Source of the DNA: an uncultured Verrucomicrobiota bacterium
GTDB taxonomy: Bacteria > Verrucomicrobiota > Verrucomicrobiia > Limisphaerales > SXTU01
Assembly: GCA_903863315.1 (NCBI GenBank)
Contig: CAIPBN010000899.1
Coordinates: 1 to 8,878, forward strand
Direction: 5' to 3'
DNA length: 8,878 bases
Under the pieces are notes generated by a model that saw only the letters and a list, made by a program, of their open reading frames with translations, did not search any database and was not told the origin of the DNA. Made by a program: the position numbers and the translations under genes. Shown in pieces: positions 6,742-8,878 of this stretch; positions within the stretch are counted from its first letter, which is position 1, and the number at the start of each line of letters is the position of its first letter.

Positions 6742-6948
6742 ATGCGTCGTCCCAAAGGCATCAAGACCAAGAAATCCGTAGCCAAGCGCTTCAAGATTAC
6801 GGGCACCGGCAAGGTGCTCCGCTCCCACGCTGGCCGTCGCCACCTGTTGAGCGGCAAGAGCGCCAAGCGTCGTCGTGCCTTGGGCAAGATGGCCGTCGTC
6901 TCCAAGACCGACGAGTATCGCATCAAGGCCAACATGCCGAGCCACTGA
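6742..6948 (+). CDS. rpmI: 50S ribosomal protein bL35
   Basis: This is a small, highly basic protein of the large ribosomal subunit, 68 residues long (the family is usually about 64-67). The core 'AKRFKITGTGKVLRSHAG' (14-31), the basic 'HLLSGKSAKRRRALGK' (34-49) and the Lys-Ala-Asn-Met-Pro end ('IKANMP') match bL35. The start differs from the common 'PKMKTHRGAAKRF', reading 'MRRPKGIKTKKSVAKRF'. I chose the ATG at 6742 because it gives the family length. The same frame stays open upstream to 6532, but that stretch looks non-coding and would add 70 unrelated residues. The gene lies 39 bp before rplT and is surely co-transcribed with it. No infC precedes it here, although infC-rpmI-rplT is the common bacterial order. 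Confidence 0.95.
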   Translation: MRRPKGIKTKKSVAKRFKITGTGKVLRSHAGRRHLLSGKSAKRRRALGKMAVVSKTDEYRIKANMPSH

Positions 6949-6987
6949 GCCCGGCCCATTTCCGTAACTTTTAACCCTTCCTGAACC

Positions 6988-7371
6988 ATGCGCGTAACCA
7001 ACGCCCCCGCTTCCCGCAAACGTCGTAAAAAAGTATTGGCCGCCGCCAAGGGCTACCGCCTGAAGCGCTCCAAGCTGTATCGCTACGCCGCCGACGCCGT
7101 TGACCACGGCCGGCAATACGCCTACCGCGACCGCAAGACCAAGAAGCGCATCTACCGCCGCCTCTGGCAGGTCCGCATCAACGCCGCCGTCCGCGCCGCC
7201 GGCCTCACCTATAGCCGCTTCATGGAAGGCCTCAAGGCCGCCAAGATCGGTCTCGACCGCAAGGTGCTTTCCGACCTCGCCGCCACCGACGAAACGGCCT
7301 TTGGCGAGTTGATCAAGGCCGCGCAGACCGCCCTCGCCGCCAAGCCCGCCGCCACGCTGGCCAAGGCCTGA
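6988..7371 (+). CDS. rplT: 50S ribosomal protein bL20
   Basis: bL20 is an early-assembly protein of the large subunit that binds 23S rRNA. In E. coli it also represses translation of the rpmI-rplT message. The 127-residue product matches the family throughout: 'RKKVLAAAKGYRLKRSKL' (13-30), 'GRQYAYRDRKTKKRIYRRLW' (41-60), 'RINAA' (63-67), 'GLTYSRFMEGLKAA' (72-85), 'LDRKVLSDLA' (89-98) and 'AFGELI' (104-109). An Ala/Lys-rich tail of about 18 residues follows. The N-terminal 'MRVTNAPASRKRRKK' stands where most have 'RVKRG.TARARHKK'. The ATG at 6988 is preceded by a pyrimidine-rich stretch without a ribosome-binding motif. A strong hairpin terminator follows 25 bp after the stop. Confidence 0.98.
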   Translation: MRVTNAPASRKRRKKVLAAAKGYRLKRSKLYRYAADAVDHGRQYAYRDRKTKKRIYRRLWQVRINAAVRAAGLTYSRFMEGLKAAKIGLDRKVLSDLAATDETAFGELIKAAQTALAAKPAATLAKA

Positions 7372-7396
7372 ACCTCGGCTCAACAACTTTTCGAGC

Positions 7397-7432
7397 AACG
7401 GGCGACCTGCAAGGGCCGCCCGTTTTGCTTTC
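7397..7432 (+). terminator. Rho-independent terminator after rplT
   Basis: AACGGGCG (7397-7404) pairs perfectly with CGCCCGTT (7417-7424) as an 8-bp stem. Its 12-nt interior can pair further (CCT with AGG), and TTGCTTTCT follows. It separates the ribosomal protein unit from pheS, suggesting that pheST has its own promoter or depends on read-through. Confidence 0.75.
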
Positions 7433-7441
7433 TACTGGATT

Positions 7442-7463
7442 CTGAATTCCGACTCCTGAATTC
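7442..7463 (+). repeat. Short AT-rich direct repeat CTGAATTC x2 upstream of pheS
   Basis: CTGAATTC occurs at 7442-7449 and 7456-7463, a 14-bp period, in an AT-rich patch of a GC-rich sequence. The two GAATTC palindromes could also pair with each other across 8 nt. The patch lies between the rplT terminator and the pheS start, where a promoter is expected, but no good -35/-10 pair is visible. Confidence 0.45.
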
Positions 7464-7472
7464 TCACGCCCC

Positions 7473-8477
7473 ATGTCACTACTGGCCCAGCTCGATCCTT
7501 TGAAAGCCGAGGCGCTCGCCGCCCTCACCGCCGCCACCGACCTCCCCGCGCTGGAGCAGACCAAGGGCGCGTTCCTCGGCGGCGACGGCAAATTCACCGC
7601 ACTGATGAAGCAGCTCGGCACGCTTCCGAAAGAGGAAAAGCCCGCCGCCGGCAAGGCCATCAACGCCGCGAAGATCGAACTCGAAGCTGCCCTCGCCGCG
7701 CGCCGCAGCGAACTCGAACTCAAGGCCGCGCTTCCCAAAGAGCCGACCGACTGGACACTCCCCGGCCGCCGCCGCGCCATGGGTAAGCTCCACCCGCTCA
7801 CGCAAGTCACCGACGACATCGTGCGCGCCTTCCGCAAAGTTGGCTTCGCCGTCGCCGACGGCCCGGAGATCGAGGACGAATATCACTGCTTCGACGCGTT
7901 GAACACCCCCGCTGACCATCCGGCACGCGACTCGCAGGACACGTTCTACGTTGCCAGCGACAAGCGGCCGCTGCTTCGCACGCATACGAGCTCCGTCCAA
8001 ATCCGCGTGATGAAGTCGCAGCCGCCGCCCATCCGCATCATCGTGCCGGGCCGCGTGTATCGCCGCGACAACGCCGATGCCACGCACAACCCGACCTTCC
8101 ACCAGATCGAAGGCCTCTACGTGGACAAGCACGTCACCGTCGGCGACCTCAAGGGCACCGTCGAAGCCGTGTTCAAGGACGTGCTTGGCAGCGACGTGAA
8201 GCTCCGCTTCCGCCCGCACTACTTCAGCTACACCGAGCCGAGCCTGGAAATCGATTTCACCAACGCCCTCGTGAAGAAGCTCGGCAAGGACTGGCTGGAG
8301 ATCGCCGGCTGCGGCATGGTGCACCCACAAGTCTTCGAGAACGTCGGCTACGACCCCGAAGTCTGGACCGGCTGGGCCTTCGGCTTCGGCATCGAACGCA
8401 TCGCCATGCTCCGCTACGGCATCACGGACATCCGGTTATTCTACGAGAACGACATTCGTTTCCTCCGCCAGTTTTAA
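7473..8477 (+). CDS. pheS: Phenylalanyl-tRNA synthetase alpha subunit
   Basis: PheS is the catalytic subunit of the alpha2-beta2 class II enzyme that charges tRNA-Phe with phenylalanine. The 334-residue product has an N-terminal coiled-coil tRNA-binding arm (about 1-90, Ala/Lys/Glu-rich). It is followed by the class II core: motif 1 region with 'GKLHPLTQV' (104-112), 'GPEIEDEYHCFDALNTPADHP' ending at 150, 'LLRTHTSSVQIR' (167-178), 'GRVYRRDNADATHNPTFHQIE' ending at 213 (motif 2), and 'GWAFGFGIERIAMLRYGI' (300-317, motif 3), then DIR. Ala302 sits in the 'FAFG'-type loop that lines the amino-acid pocket, as in the E. coli enzyme. The ATG at 7473 gives the family N-terminus, and no Shine-Dalgarno is present. 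The stop is 21 bp before pheT. Confidence 0.98.
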   Translation: MSLLAQLDPLKAEALAALTAATDLPALEQTKGAFLGGDGKFTALMKQLGTLPKEEKPAAGKAINAAKIELEAALAARRSELELKAALPKEPTDWTLPGRRRAMGKLHPLTQVTDDIVRAFRKVGFAVADGPEIEDEYHCFDALNTPADHPARDSQDTFYVASDKRPLLRTHTSSVQIRVMKSQPPPIRIIVPGRVYRRDNADATHNPTFHQIEGLYVDKHVTVGDLKGTVEAVFKDVLGSDVKLRFRPHYFSYTEPSLEIDFTNALVKKLGKDWLEIAGCGMVHPQVFENVGYDPEVWTGWAFGFGIERIAMLRYGITDIRLFYENDIRFLRQF

Positions 8478-8498
8478 TTATCCCTCTCTCCTCTCGAC

Positions 8499-8878
8499 AT
8501 GAAAGTCACCCTTAACTGGCTCAAGCAATACGTTGATTTCAACTGGTCGCCCGAGGAGCTCGCGGAGCGCCTCACCATGCTCGGCCTCGAAGTCGAGGGC
8601 GTGCAGAAGCTCGGCGGCGAGCTTGCGGGTGTCGTCGTCGGACAGGTGCTCGCCAAGGACAAAGTCGCCGGCTCGGACAAGCTCTCCGTCAACCGCGTCG
8701 CCGACGGCACTGGCGAGCGCACCATCATTTGCGGCGCGCAGAACCACCAGCCGGGCGACAAGGTGGCGGTCATTCTGCCGAACTTCGCACTGCCGCTCAA
8801 AGCCGGCGAGAAGGAGCCGTTCGTCATCAAGGAGCGCAAGGTCTTCGGCGTCGTGAGCCAGGGCATGATGTGCTCGAA
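8499..8878 (+). CDS. pheT: Phenylalanyl-tRNA synthetase beta subunit, N-terminal part (runs off the window)
   Basis: The frame from ATG at 8499 stays open to the right edge, giving 126 complete codons of a protein that is usually about 800 residues. It starts with 'MKVTLNWLKQYVDF', the standard PheT N-terminus, and 'LTMLGLEVEGV' (26-36). The EMAP-II-like tRNA-binding domain follows, with 'VVVGQVLAKDKVAGSDKL' (46-63), 'IICGAQNHQPGDKVAVILP' (76-94) and 'GVVSQGMMCS' (116-125). The usual 'HP.ADKL' reads 'AGSDKL' here. PheT supports tRNA recognition and editing of misacylated Tyr-tRNA. The gene lies 21 bp after pheS across a pyrimidine-rich spacer, and the two form one unit. Confidence 0.97.
   Translation, partial: MKVTLNWLKQYVDFNWSPEELAERLTMLGLEVEGVQKLGGELAGVVVGQVLAKDKVAGSDKLSVNRVADGTGERTIICGAQNHQPGDKVAVILPNFALPLKAGEKEPFVIKERKVFGVVSQGMMCS

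Noticed and set aside
6559..7398. Minus-strand Gly-rich open frame of 279 codons over rpmI and rplT
   Set aside because: It is opposite two ribosomal protein genes. The Gly/Ala/Val/Leu richness is the reverse complement of Arg/Ala/Lys-rich coding sequence.
1..8878. CRISPR arrays, tRNA or rRNA genes, insertion sequences, att sites
   Set aside because: I read both strands for regular repeats, cloverleaf signatures and transposase motifs and saw none.

Overview
The window is 8,878 bp of GC-rich bacterial chromosome, and every supportable gene lies on the + strand. Several things point to Verrucomicrobiota, probably the Pedosphaera/Limisphaerales side. A polyprenyl diphosphate synthase is followed directly by an ECF sigma factor. 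The small membrane protein after it carries an N-terminal 'LLALKRHE..PPPGF' motif that I recall from that group. A long CvpA-like protein is present. Start codons lack Shine-Dalgarno sequences. This assignment is inference from gene content and recall, not from a search.

Layout: (1) 2-151 is the C-terminal tail of an Mrr-type restriction endonuclease cut by the window edge. (2) 182-1588 is mnmE, the tRNA wobble-uridine modification GTPase. (3) 1632-3759 is a tight three-gene unit behind a clear sigma-70-like promoter: polyprenyl diphosphate synthase, an RpoE-like ECF sigma factor and a one-TM protein that may be its anti-sigma factor, ending at a hairpin terminator near 3823-3844. (4) 3882-5141 is a CvpA-like membrane protein with a long, repeat-containing C-terminal region. 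(5) 5197-6489 is an MFS transporter of the anion:cation symporter type. (6) 6490-6741 is a non-coding gap with a 10-bp inverted repeat and a candidate promoter. (7) 6742-7371 is rpmI-rplT (ribosomal proteins bL35 and bL20) with a good terminator. (8) 7473-8878 is pheS and the first 126 codons of pheT (the two phenylalanyl-tRNA synthetase subunits).

Most of the content is housekeeping: tRNA modification, isoprenoid quinone or lipid-carrier side-chain synthesis, ribosome assembly and tRNA charging. I see no CRISPR array, insertion sequence, tRNA, rRNA or obviously new multi-gene system. The points worth a second look are at gene boundaries and in one protein. They are: a promoter that seems to give a leaderless mRNA for the polyprenyl synthase; absence of Shine-Dalgarno motifs at all complete starts; the sigma/putative anti-sigma pair tied to a lipid gene; the repeat-bearing tail of the CvpA-like protein; a change of strand base skew at about 6.5-6.7 kb; and the structured gap where infC would often lie.
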